This document shows, piece by piece, positions 28,335-35,939 of a stretch of DNA of 64,000 bases (within the stretch, counting starts at the first letter, position 1; each line of letters opens with the position of its first letter). Below the pieces are notes generated by a model. The model ran no database searches, had not been told where the DNA came from, and saw only the letters and a program-made list of their open reading frames with translations. This DNA is from Haloferax sulfurifontis ATCC BAA-897 (lineage in GTDB: Archaea; Halobacteriota; Halobacteria; Halobacteriales; Haloferacaceae): positions 39,337 to 103,336 of the forward strand of contig NZ_AOLM01000029.1 in NCBI RefSeq assembly GCF_000337835.1, read 5' to 3'. The position numbers were made by a program, and so were the translations under genes.

Positions 28335-29210
28335 ATGGCGACTGAGGAAGCGTCGGGCATCGGAGAAGACGTCCCAGTCACGCATATCGCCGTGTTCGTC
28401 GCCGTCGCTCTCACCGTGAGTGGGGGGGTTGCGGCAGCAACGATCGTCAACACGGTCTCCAGCGTGACGACGATTCCGATCATGATCACACCCGCGCTGA
28501 TGGCCATCGTTCTCCGTCGGATCCAGGGTCAGTCCGTCCGGCGGACGGTCGTCAGGTCGCTCCAAGGGACGACGCTCAGATCGGTGGCGTTCGCGGTCAG
28601 TTTTCCGGTCGTCTTTATAACTGTCGCCGCCGCCGTCGCGCTCACGAGCGGACTCGGTACGTACAATCCCGGAGGCGGTGAATTCAGTTACGTAGGTCCA
28701 GTGTTCCTCTTCCCGGTGTTCCTGCTGCTCGCGGGGGCACTCAGTTACGGTGAGGAACTCGGCTGGCGGGGATATCTCTTGCCGGAACTCACCGATCGAG
28801 TCGGCCCGGTGGCGGCCACCGTGTTAGTGGGTGTCGTCTGGGCGCTGTATCATTTCCCGGCGCTGTAATTCGGCGCACAGGCGACAGGTCTCGGCGACCC
28901 AGTGACGACGTCGATCATTCAGATGGGAGCGGTGTTGGCCGTCGCTGCGTTCCCCTTCTCGTACTCCTATTACATCTCGGACGGGAGTGTACTCCCCCCG
29001 GTGATACTCCACCTGACGTGGAATTTCCTCAACCCGTTCGTCCTCGGGAACGTCTACACGAACGTCGAGGGGTTCATCGCCGGACAAGTAATCCTGATCA
29101 GCGGCGAAGGGTTACTCGGGCTGGTCATCGGAATCCCGACCCTCGTTGTGGTCGCACTTCTCATTCGCCAGCGACGGTTCTTTGGGACTGCCGTGCGGTC
29201 CGACGGGTAG
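28335..29210 (+). pseudogene. CPBP family gene interrupted by an in-frame TAA (copy I)
   Basis: ATG at 28335. Motif 1 is SYGEELGWRGYLLPELTDRV and motif 2 WALYHFPAL, immediately followed by TAA at 28866-28868. The same frame goes on with FGAQATGLGDPVTTSIIQMG, motif 3 LHLTWNFLNP and the final helix, ending at 29210. A CAA codon in place of TAA would restore a 291-residue enzyme. As read, the product lacks motif 3 and should be inactive. Confidence 0.75.
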
Positions 29211-29527
29211 CGCTTCACCACCGTTAGTTCTCGCGACGTCGTCGGTTTCAGTCGTTCCAGGTGTGTTTATCCAGAGTCGTGTCCACGTAGCGATGACCCA
29301 GCCGGTTGTTCGTATGAGTGAGTCGGCCCCATTTCTGTCGATAGCGTGAGTTACCTCTCCGGCGGGAAACCTACATCCGGCTTGGTGACGCCCCAGTCAA
29401 CGATCTCCTCATCTCCGTCTTTCACCTGTTCGAAGCTGCACGCACTGTTCGCGAAATACAGAAGTCGAAGCTACGAGAAAGCAGAACGAGCGTCAGTATT
29501 TTCGCCCAGTGAGGAGAAACGCCCCAT
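29211..29527. other. Intergenic stretch with a possible C-terminal coding remnant
   Basis: No intact gene. A plus-strand frame without a start codon, from about 29348 to 29513, reads RRETYIRLGDAPVNDLLISV and FHLFEAARTVREIQKSKLRE before a TGA, which looks like the tail of a lost gene. The family is not recognised. Confidence 0.25.
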
Positions 29528-29650
29528 ATGGATGGAGCTAACGGAGACCCGGTGAGCTGGATGTCCTGCATCCGGTTCTGGGTAGTCGGTGGATGGACTC
29601 TGATTATCGTTGGCGGGTTGTTGATGGCGCTGTCGACGGTGATTCTCTGA
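29528..29650 (+). CDS. Forty-residue single-helix membrane protein
   Basis: ATG at 29528 to TGA at 29650. The sequence is a short acidic head (MDGANGDPVSWMSC), one amphipathic turn (IRFWVVGGW) and a hydrophobic helix (TLIIVGGLLMALSTVIL). No family is recognised and no clear ribosome-binding site is seen. It is listed because its composition is that of a real small membrane protein. Confidence 0.35.
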   Translation: MDGANGDPVSWMSCIRFWVVGGWTLIIVGGLLMALSTVIL

Positions 29651-29810
29651 TTCCTACGCGCGTCTCTGCTGAACGGTTGATTCACACCCCAAGACGTGAA
29701 GTGACCAGCAATCGCGTGCTGAATAGATTCTCTGTATGTGTCACGCCACTCTGGTCATAATCTGGGGATTCAGTAGTTCCTCACGAACCCCACGTTCTAC
29801 CTACTCACGC

Positions 29811-30021
29811 TCAGATCGTCATTGAGCGACGTTCTACACGCCCATCGGTTACCGTGACGGTGTCTTTCTCTTCCAGCCGCCTCACAATATCCTGTACGTC
29901 CGCTGCAGGCCAGTCGAGCCCTGTTGCAGGTCAGCCACCGATTTCGGTCTGTCGAGCGCGTGAAGCACTTCGAGCTCTTCGTAGACGCGCTCGGGTATGC
30001 GCTATCGAATCGCGCCCTCAT
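29811..30021 (-). pseudogene. Small winged-helix gene with two frameshifts, downstream partner of the 30018 regulator
   Basis: ATG at 30021 overlaps the regulator's stop as ATGA. After MRARFDSAYP the coding signal jumps to ERVYEELEVLHALDRPKSVA DLQQG in a second frame and then to LDWPAADVQDIVRRLEEKDT in a third, ending RRSMTI at 29811. Adding one C in taccc and one in gggctcg on the coding strand gives a continuous protein of about 70 residues of winged-helix type. It is probably non-functional as read. Confidence 0.55.
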
Positions 30022-30941
30022 AGCGTCACCTCGTACTCCTCAGCCAGTTCCTGGAAGTCCTCCCACTCAGGAAGGCGAGATGTCCGTTGGGCATCGCTGG
30101 TGTCGAGATACGTGCAGAGGTCGTCGACGGCGTTGTCGACGCTGTACTTGGTGGCTTGGGCTCGGAGTTCGTTTCGGTCGATGTCGACGTGACTGAGCAG
30201 GAGCAGGCAGTATGACTGCGTTCGTGGGCCGGAATCGATCACAAGCATGTGGCAGCACAACATCTCCGGTAAGAGCTCGCTCGTCGCCTCTGAATAGAGG
30301 TAGTGTCTACGGTCACGTGCCAAGAGCGGGAGGCCGTATCGCTGGAGTTGATCTGGGCCTGTCGGGATGAAGTGTTCGTCAGCGATTTCTATCGTCGTCT
30401 GCACAAGGAACTCGCCCAGAGACTCCCACAGAATCGTGTAGGCGTCGGTCTGTTCTTCGACAGTCTGACGGTGGACGTGATGGGCAAGCTCACGAGCGAA
30501 TACGCTCAGCTGTTCGAAGCCGTCATTCAGTGCGTACGCGCCGTCGTCAGTTTGGTAGACGATTCCGCGATGTTGAAGCGGGGCTAGCGCACGGTGGACG
30601 GTACTTCTGTGGACGTCGGCGCGGCGTGCGAGTTCGGTCGCGGTCCGTGGGGTGTCGAGGTAGTAGCACACACGGAGGGCTGCCCCTGACAACAGCTCCG
30701 GCCAGTCGATGTGTGAATACTGCTGTGTGAGGTTCGTGAGTAACTCGAGGGCCTTTGCGTCCGACAGTCGAATCCGCTTTGTTTTCCCCTGTCGGCGTGT
30801 CTCGACGAAGCCAGTCGTTTCGAGCCGCTCGACGAGTTCTGAGGTGTAGCTGAGACTCCGATCGAGATTCGTCGCGAGTTCAGAGACCGTCTGCTCACCG
30901 TGGAGGGCTGTAAGGGCGCGAACCTCGCCTTCTGTGAGCAT
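30018..30941 (-). CDS. Two-domain winged-helix transcriptional regulator (paralogue of 61157-62104)
   Basis: ATG at 30941 gives 307 residues; the longer open frame to 31295 crosses a divergent gene. A first HTH (EQTVSELATNLDRSLSYTSE) and a second (RTATELARRADVHRSTVHRA) are followed by a conserved domain (FARELAHHVHRQTVEEQTDA, then LCCHMLVIDSGPRTQSYCLL and LLSHVDIDRNELRAQATKYS). The whole architecture matches the gene at 61157. The start lies about 25 nt from a TATA box embedded in a palindrome, pointing to a leaderless, self-repressed transcript. It is coupled to a small broken wHTH gene. Confidence 0.8.
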   Translation of the reverse strand: MLTEGEVRALTALHGEQTVSELATNLDRSLSYTSELVERLETTGFVETRRQGKTKRIRLSDAKALELLTNLTQQYSHIDWPELLSGAALRVCYYLDTPRTATELARRADVHRSTVHRALAPLQHRGIVYQTDDGAYALNDGFEQLSVFARELAHHVHRQTVEEQTDAYTILWESLGEFLVQTTIEIADEHFIPTGPDQLQRYGLPLLARDRRHYLYSEATSELLPEMLCCHMLVIDSGPRTQSYCLLLLSHVDIDRNELRAQATKYSVDNAVDDLCTYLDTSDAQRTSRLPEWEDFQELAEEYEVTL

Positions 30942-30944
30942 ACT

Positions 30945-30992
30945 GTTGCATACTAGCGAACCAATATATAAATCAGTTCGGTATTTTGCAAC
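30945..30992 (-). promoter_or_regulatory. TATA box inside a two-part palindrome upstream of the 30018 regulator
   Basis: Outer arms GTTGCA (30945-30950) and TGCAAC (30987-30992) and inner arms CGAAC (30957-30961) and GTTCG (30976-30980) share the same centre, 30968.5. Between the inner arms lies aatatataaatc, a TATA element about 25 nt before the regulator's ATG. Placement suggests the regulator, or its divergent neighbour, blocks TBP access here. Confidence 0.6.
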
Positions 30993-31082
30993 GCAGAGCC
31001 GATTCCGTTGAGATGGAGATACTCCAACCCAATGAAGCAAACACACTAAACAACTATTTTCCAACAGTCCCAACACTAGTCT

Positions 31083-31442
31083 ATGTCGAGCGGCACCATC
31101 GATATCGACGAGTTCGAAAACGCCGACGCCGACGAATTCGAGGAACGGACCGACACCGAGCAGATCGTGCTGTTCCTCGACGACCACGACGACCGTGCAT
31201 GGAAGGCGGCGACGATCGCTGAGCGACTCGGGTTGGACACGGACGCTGTGAGTGCAATCCTGTCGCGATTGAAGGGACGCGGGCTCGTCCGGCACAAGCG
31301 CCCGTACTGGGCGATCACGGACAACAAGGAGCGACTTCAGTCAGCGTACCGGCTTCACCGACACCACGAGAGTGCAGCCGAACAATACGGCGAAGAGCGT
31401 CTCGAGGATCTCCGGACCGACCAGATGGAAGAGGTACAGTGA
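31083..31442 (+). CDS. MarR-like winged-helix protein, likely antitoxin of the MazF-like gene
   Basis: The protein has 119 residues. Winged helix at about 38-85 (AWKAATIAERLGLDTDAVSA, then LSRLKGRGLVRHKRPYWAIT). The acidic N-terminus (IDIDEFENADADEFEERTDT) is typical of haloarchaeal antitoxin-like regulators. The stop overlaps the start of the next gene as GTGA, so the two are translationally coupled. It is divergent from the 30018 regulator, with both promoters in 141 bp. Confidence 0.75.
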   Translation: MSSGTIDIDEFENADADEFEERTDTEQIVLFLDDHDDRAWKAATIAERLGLDTDAVSAILSRLKGRGLVRHKRPYWAITDNKERLQSAYRLHRHHESAAEQYGEERLEDLRTDQMEEVQ

Positions 31443-31779
31443 CTGCGTTCGAGGATCTGGAACGCGGCGACATCGTCTGGGGGGCCGATCCGCTCTCGGA
31501 GAAAGGTCGGCCGCTGCTCATTATAGGGGCCCCTCAATTCCCGAACCATGGCGTCAGCTCATTACTGTCTTGATCTCCACGAAGACGTACCACGAGGAGT
31601 CACTCACGCTCCGGGACGACGACTACGCGGGCGACCCACTCGGGGAACGAAGTCACGTGCTCCCGTGGTCGCTTGCGACACTCAACAATGCTGCCGACGT
31701 CGAGTACTATCTGACCTCGCTCGTTGACGACCGCACAGAAGATGTAGTGGGCCAGTTGATTGGCTACATCACTGACTGA
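31439..31779 (+). pseudogene. PemK/MazF-like toxin gene with one frameshift
   Basis: GTG at 31439 starts FEDLERGDIVWGADPLSEKG RPLLIIG, the N-terminal MazF pattern (RGDIVW, then RPLLII), and stops at about 31567. The next frame supplies QLITVLISTKTYHEESLTLR, then SHVLPWSLATLNNAADVEYY and VGQLIGYITD to 31779. One added C (gcgtcagctc to gcgtccagctc, near 31550) fuses them into a 113-residue protein. MazF-type toxins are endoribonucleases; this copy is inactive as read while its HTH partner is intact. Confidence 0.7.
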
Positions 31780-31860
31780 TACCTGCCTTGTCCGGCTCGA
31801 GTGAGCCTCACATCGTACACACGAAAACGGCTAAGTTCGTTGGCTCACAATGTACACATC

Positions 31861-32163
31861 ATGAGCACCGAGAAGAAGCGCGTGCAGTTTCGGGCCCCCA
31901 ATCGGCTCATCGACCGGGCTGACGCACTGGCCGCAGTCCTCGGCGAAGACCGAACAGACGTCCTCGTGACCGCGCTTCGGGAGTACCTCCAAGACGCCGC
32001 TCACGACGACACGCTCGTCCAGGAAATTGCCGACGCCTATTACGACGGTGAGATTACCTTCGAGCAGCTCAAAGCACTCGTCGGCGCCGAAGAGGCGGCC
32101 AACCTCCGCGTGTTGAAACAACAGTTGGACGAGAACTTTATCGACGAGGTCGCCGACGTATAG
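31861..32163 (+). CDS. Ribbon-helix-helix-like antitoxin of the PIN toxin
   Basis: ATG at 31861 gives 100 residues; the frame opens at GTG 31801, but the first 20 residues do not fit. The N-terminus VQFRAPNRLIDRADALAAVL GEDRTDVL is an RHH-type DNA-binding fold; the C-terminus (FEQLKALVGAEEAANLRVLK) would wrap the toxin. Its TAG stop is directly followed by the toxin ATG with no spacer. Confidence 0.8.
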   Translation: MSTEKKRVQFRAPNRLIDRADALAAVLGEDRTDVLVTALREYLQDAAHDDTLVQEIADAYYDGEITFEQLKALVGAEEAANLRVLKQQLDENFIDEVADV

Positions 32164-32676
32164 ATGGCGCGGCTTATCGCAGATGCCTCCGCCCTCGTCA
32201 GTCTCGGAATCGTTACTGACGACGACCCCGATCCACTGGCACTTTGTCTTTCTCGGTACGAGGTCGTCGTCCCAACGGCGGTCATCGATGAACTCCGCGA
32301 GATTGCCTCCTACGATGACGTCCATGGGCACGCTGCGTCCGCCGTCCTCAACCAAGCGGAGTCATTCACAACACAGTCGGTCGACCTCGATGCCGAGTTT
32401 CCGCTCGATGATGGTGAAAACGCGGCGGTCACCCTCGCGAACGAGCTCGATGCTGCGCTCTTCCTCTGTGACGAGTTCAACCAACTGGGTTTGATCCACG
32501 CCTCACTCGCTGATACCCGACTCGTCACGACGCCAACAATCCTCTCGGTTCTCGTTCGAACTGAACACCTCTCAGCTGCCGAGGCACGCCTGCTCCTCGA
32601 TGCCATCAGCGACGCCCGTAGCTGGGGGGCGAACAGTTACGTGCAGCGAGCTCGCTCGTTGCTCGAAGAGCCCTAA
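32164..32676 (+). CDS. PIN-domain toxin
   Basis: The protein has 170 residues. Four acidic clusters expected of PIN nucleases are visible: LIADASALVSL (D7), VIDELREIA (near 42), DDGENAAVTLA (near 82) and LFLCDEFNQLG (near 100). PIN toxins are Mg-dependent ribonucleases. Both toxin and antitoxin frames are intact, unlike the nearby Doc and MazF pairs. The element at 32705 starts 28 bp downstream. Confidence 0.85.
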   Translation: MARLIADASALVSLGIVTDDDPDPLALCLSRYEVVVPTAVIDELREIASYDDVHGHAASAVLNQAESFTTQSVDLDAEFPLDDGENAAVTLANELDAALFLCDEFNQLGLIHASLADTRLVTTPTILSVLVRTEHLSAAEARLLLDAISDARSWGANSYVQRARSLLEEP

Positions 32677-32704
32677 TTCTACATAATTCGATTTTAACCG
32701 AAAT

Positions 32705-33170
32705 GGCTCTGTGAAATCCTCAGCCGCTGATAGGTTACTGAGGCCGTGCTGAATACAGAGCGCGAGTCAGTCAGAGGAGGGGCACCGATATTGACCGAGA
32801 TGAATCGGCCACTATAATAACAGTACCATACTTTGATACATCTTGCCTACCCACGTCTCATAGTGATAATAAAACGAAAAGAGGACCAGATGTGGCACTT
32901 CGCAGAAAACACTCGCTGCGGATGGGCAGACCACTACGCGACACACAATCTGTTCACTTCAGAAAAACAGGTCGATTCCATATCAGAGCTTCCCTCAGAC
33001 TTTTGCGGGGAATGTGAGAAACGAAGGGGTATCGATTCTAATCGCTAAGTAGTGCCATTTGACGGTTGAATCATCAATCAAAGCATGAATCGATTGCCAG
33101 TTCCCCGCTGATTACACCCTCTGGCTGTGTCACACGGGTTCTATCCGGTTCTAAGGATTTCAACAGAGCC
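32705..33170. mobile_element. Non-autonomous element, 466 bp, with inverted ends and an 8-bp target duplication
   Basis: The left end is ggctctgtgaaatcctcag and the right end, reverse-complemented, ggctctgttgaaatcctta. Flanking octamers accgaaat (32697-32704) and actgaaat (33171-33178) match at 7 of 8 positions, consistent with an 8-bp target-site duplication. The interior is AT-richer than the surroundings and carries one small frame but no transposase. It inserted between the PIN toxin and the threonine-synthase-like gene. Confidence 0.65.
32890..33048 (+). CDS. Small cysteine-containing protein inside the 466-bp element
   Basis: ATG at 32890 gives 52 residues (MWHFAENTRCGWADHYATHN, then FCGECEKRRG). 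The CxxC pair near the C-terminus and a single Cys near residue 10 could bind metal. GAGG 8 nt upstream may be a ribosome-binding site. An upstream ATG at 32833 is possible. It is likely cargo of the element; function unknown. Confidence 0.4.
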   Translation: MWHFAENTRCGWADHYATHNLFTSEKQVDSISELPSDFCGECEKRRGIDSNR

Positions 33171-33204
33171 ACTGAAATATATCTCTCGACCCGAACCGCG
33201 AGCG

Positions 33205-34410
33205 CTACAGGGCGAGCAGCGACTCGAGCCGATCCTGAAGAGCGTCTCTGTGGACCGTCTCAGTCGCGACCTCCGCCTCGCTGGTTCCCATCTCCTTGAA
33301 CCCCGTCCCGGTCGGCACGAGAACAACGGACTCATCAGCGGCGATATCGCCGCGATCCGCGAGGCGCGACACGCCTGCTAGCGTCGTCGCGGACGCCGGC
33401 TCGACGCAGAAACCGGCATCGACGGCAAACCGGCGCTGAGCGGTCCGTATCTTGTCGTCGGTAACGGAGACGACGGCGCCGTCAGTGTCGCGAACTGCGG
33501 CGAGCGCGCGGGCGCCGCTCGGTGGGTCTGGGTTACCGATCGAGTGAGCGATCGTGTCGTCGGTCTCGTCGGGCAACAGCGGTGCCGGATCCGTCTCTCC
33601 GGCCTCGAACGCCCGCGTCAGCGGGTCGGCGGTCGCGGTCTGGACGAGACACAGGCGCGGCGGCTCCTCGATCAGTCTCGCGCGCTCGAGGTCCCGGATT
33701 CCGAGCCAGATCCCCGAGGCGAATCCACCGGAGCTCGCAGGCAGCGCGATCACGTCGGGCGTCGCTGGGGCGAGCGACTCGTAGATCTCGAATAGTGCCG
33801 TTTTGTATCCGCTGATGCGGGTGGGCGCGTCACTCACGAGCACGTCGATCGGGAGGCGTTCGGACAAGTCGAGCGCGTCCCCGTACAGCTTCCCGTAGTC
33901 GCCGGCGACCTGTACGATGGTCGGCTCGTACTGAGCGATGAGTTCCAGCCGCACTGACGAGGTCCGCTCCGGGACGAACACGACGCACTCCCGATTGAGG
34001 CTCGCCGCGTGGGCAGCAGTGCTGATCGCCATGTTCCCGTACGAGACCGTGCCAACGACGTTGTCACTGGTCGCGACCGTGTGAGGGACGGCAACCGCGC
34101 TCCCGCGGTCCTTATACGCGCCGGTTGGGTTCTCACCCTCGTCTTTGACGAACACCCGAGCGCCCGCGGCGTCGTCGAGTCCGGGGCTTCTGACAAGGGG
34201 CGTGCCGCCTGCGGCTCGCGCAACGCCTTCGGGCCGATCGATCGGCAACAGCGCCTCGTACCGCCACATCCTGTCCCGGTCTCGACAGTCGCCCCATGAG
34301 AATGCCGTCGGGTCCGTGTCGACCCAGAGCGGTTCCCCGCAGGCGCACCTGACTCGGGTGCCATCGTCGTAGCGCTCCCCACAACGGTAACAGCTCAACG
34401 AGAGAGACAT
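33205..34410 (-). CDS. Threonine-synthase-like PLP enzyme with N-terminal zinc ribbon
   Basis: The protein has 401 residues. Residues 7-27 hold CYRCGERY and CACGEP, a zinc ribbon common in archaeal threonine synthases. The PLP lysine is in NPTGAYKDRGSAVAVPHTVA near residue 98; SYGNMAISTAAHAASLNREC and ALPASSGGFASGIWLG form the phosphate-binding regions. The classic reaction converts O-phosphohomoserine to threonine. Its isolated position in accessory DNA suggests an extra copy with altered specificity, so thrC is not assigned. Confidence 0.82.
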   Translation of the reverse strand: MSLSLSCYRCGERYDDGTRVRCACGEPLWVDTDPTAFSWGDCRDRDRMWRYEALLPIDRPEGVARAAGGTPLVRSPGLDDAAGARVFVKDEGENPTGAYKDRGSAVAVPHTVATSDNVVGTVSYGNMAISTAAHAASLNRECVVFVPERTSSVRLELIAQYEPTIVQVAGDYGKLYGDALDLSERLPIDVLVSDAPTRISGYKTALFEIYESLAPATPDVIALPASSGGFASGIWLGIRDLERARLIEEPPRLCLVQTATADPLTRAFEAGETDPAPLLPDETDDTIAHSIGNPDPPSGARALAAVRDTDGAVVSVTDDKIRTAQRRFAVDAGFCVEPASATTLAGVSRLADRGDIAADESVVLVPTGTGFKEMGTSEAEVATETVHRDALQDRLESLLAL

Positions 34411-34718
34411 AGCGACGCTGCGGGGGCCGGAGACATATGCGTTCGCTTGCGGTTTCGAACGCCCGAGCCAAAACGCCCCGCCGACATGCGGGCGAGTCGA
34501 GACTTCTCACTACTGACAAGGGCTACGACTGTAACTGGCTGCGTGAAGACCTTCGCGATCTCGGTCTTCGACCGCTAATCGACCACTGCATCAACAATAT
34601 TGGTGGCGAGTGTGGGAGACACGTCTGCAGACCGACTGAGTGACTGCGACGCCGACGTTGTTTGTGTTCCTCTTGGCGGGGAAATCGATGGATACTGCTC
34701 CATCAGCGGCGGTGTGGA
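34411..34718 (+). pseudogene. IS5-type transposase remnant in a gene-free gap
   Basis: A short plus-strand piece at 34503-34586 reads LLTTDKGYDCNWLREDLRDL GLRPLIDH, like the conserved DKGYD...LR...G..PLI block of IS5-family DDE transposases. The catalytic acidic residues on either side are missing and no terminal repeats were found. The rest of the gap shows nothing else recognisable. Confidence 0.55.
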
Positions 34719-34961
34719 TTAGTCGTCGGGGTGGTCGAAACCGTTCTTGAGGTCGTCGAGGTCTCGTTCGAGACGGTCGATGTGTGTTTCGAGTTCGTTC
34801 ACGCTCATGAGTGCGAGCCGAAGGAACTCGTCATCACGCTCAGGCATGAGCGGAAGCTGGCTTGCGGCCGCGACTGGATCATCGGCCTCGTCGGCGCCCT
34901 TGCGGACGAGTTCATCGCGTGCGGCACGCAGTTCACGTCGGAGGAGTTCAGCGTCATCCAT
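34719..34961 (-). CDS. Small acidic coiled-coil protein
   Basis: Eighty residues from ATG at 34961. Mostly helical and charged: ELLRRELRAARDELVRKGAD and SVNELETHIDRLERDLDDLK. The heptad pattern in the second half supports a coiled coil. Base use is GC-rich, like real genes nearby. No family is recognised. Confidence 0.6.
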   Translation of the reverse strand: MDDAELLRRELRAARDELVRKGADEADDPVAAASQLPLMPERDDEFLRLALMSVNELETHIDRLERDLDDLKNGFDHPDD

Positions 34962-35175
34962 GGTGATGTACGTATCCGGGATGCAGCCCGCTACGAGCCC
35001 ACAGGGGGCGAGGTCGTGCGGACCGCGTCACCGAATACGTGGTTTTCTGACCAACGGGTACGAACGCATGCTCGTTCTGTATAGTAGGGTCGGATAAGTG
35101 CTTTCTGTCGGCCGAGAGTGGACACGCCGTGGACCCATCCACACGATTTAGGCGCATGCCAGCCGACTTTGACGT

Positions 35176-35529
35176 ATGGAGTGTCCGGACTGTGGTGAGC
35201 CGTACGTCTCTCGAGAGGTCGGCCCCGGGCGGCCGCCATCGACGCCCCTTGCCAACGCAATTCTCGATACCGAACAGGGTGAAGAAGTCATTCTCCACAG
35301 GCAGTGTTGGACGTGTGGCTGGAGTGAGGACCGCCACGTCGAGGTGGCCGCGATCGAGACGGAGCACGGCGATCCAGAAATCGTCGATCGTCAGCAACGG
35401 CTAAGCGAACTGGTCGGAATTCTTGAGGCAATTGAGGATACTGAGATACTCGACTCAGTGCTTCACTACGTCCGCCAGCAACGGTCTGAGGGCGATTCGG
35501 TACCATCGTCACTGGAGGAGGACCCGTGA
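35176..35529 (+). CDS. Zinc-ribbon protein of unknown function
   Basis: The protein has 117 residues. MECPDCGEPYVS and QCWTCGWSEDRH provide two CxxC knuckles in the first 60 residues, forming one zinc ribbon. A helical C-terminus follows (ELVGILEAIEDTEILDSVLH). The stop overlaps the GTG start of the next gene as GTGA, so both belong to one unit. Confidence 0.65.
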   Translation: MECPDCGEPYVSREVGPGRPPSTPLANAILDTEQGEEVILHRQCWTCGWSEDRHVEVAAIETEHGDPEIVDRQQRLSELVGILEAIEDTEILDSVLHYVRQQRSEGDSVPSSLEEDP

Positions 35530-35939
35530 CGGAGACTGACGCGCCCTATCCAGTCAACGAGGCGACAGGGAATCCAGCCCACTCATCGTTCGAGGACGTT
35601 TGGTGTCTCATGCGCGCTCGTGGGCACAGCTCGCATGCTAACCAACAGGACGCCCACTTCGACGAGATGATGACGGACGTTCTTGCCCGCTATGACGAAG
35701 GGACCATCCGGGCGGTCGCACATCGCATTCTCGTCGAATTGTCTCCCTTTCGGACAGCAACCATTGACCTTGACGTGGAAACTGTTGATGGCGTCCGAGT
35801 TGGGACAATCGCCGTCGGGACGCTCCGGGAGCTACACGACTCGACAGATACGGCTGCCTCGACCTGCTCGCTTCCCAAACTGGCAACTAGACAGTGCCTG
35901 AGGCAGGATATTATGTGGGATTTGATGGGTGGTCTGTAG
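35526..35939 (+). CDS. Hypothetical protein coupled to the zinc-ribbon gene
   Basis: GTG at 35526, 137 residues. A conserved-looking core (HFDEMMTDVLARYDEGTIRA, then IDLDVETVDGVRVGTIAVGT) is followed by a less protein-like end (STCSLPKLATRQCLRQDIMW). The last 29 bp overlap, tail to tail, the nuclease gene on the other strand, so the C-terminus may have been remade when that gene arrived. No family recognised. Confidence 0.5.
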   Translation: MTETDAPYPVNEATGNPAHSSFEDVWCLMRARGHSSHANQQDAHFDEMMTDVLARYDEGTIRAVAHRILVELSPFRTATIDLDVETVDGVRVGTIAVGTLRELHDSTDTAASTCSLPKLATRQCLRQDIMWDLMGGL

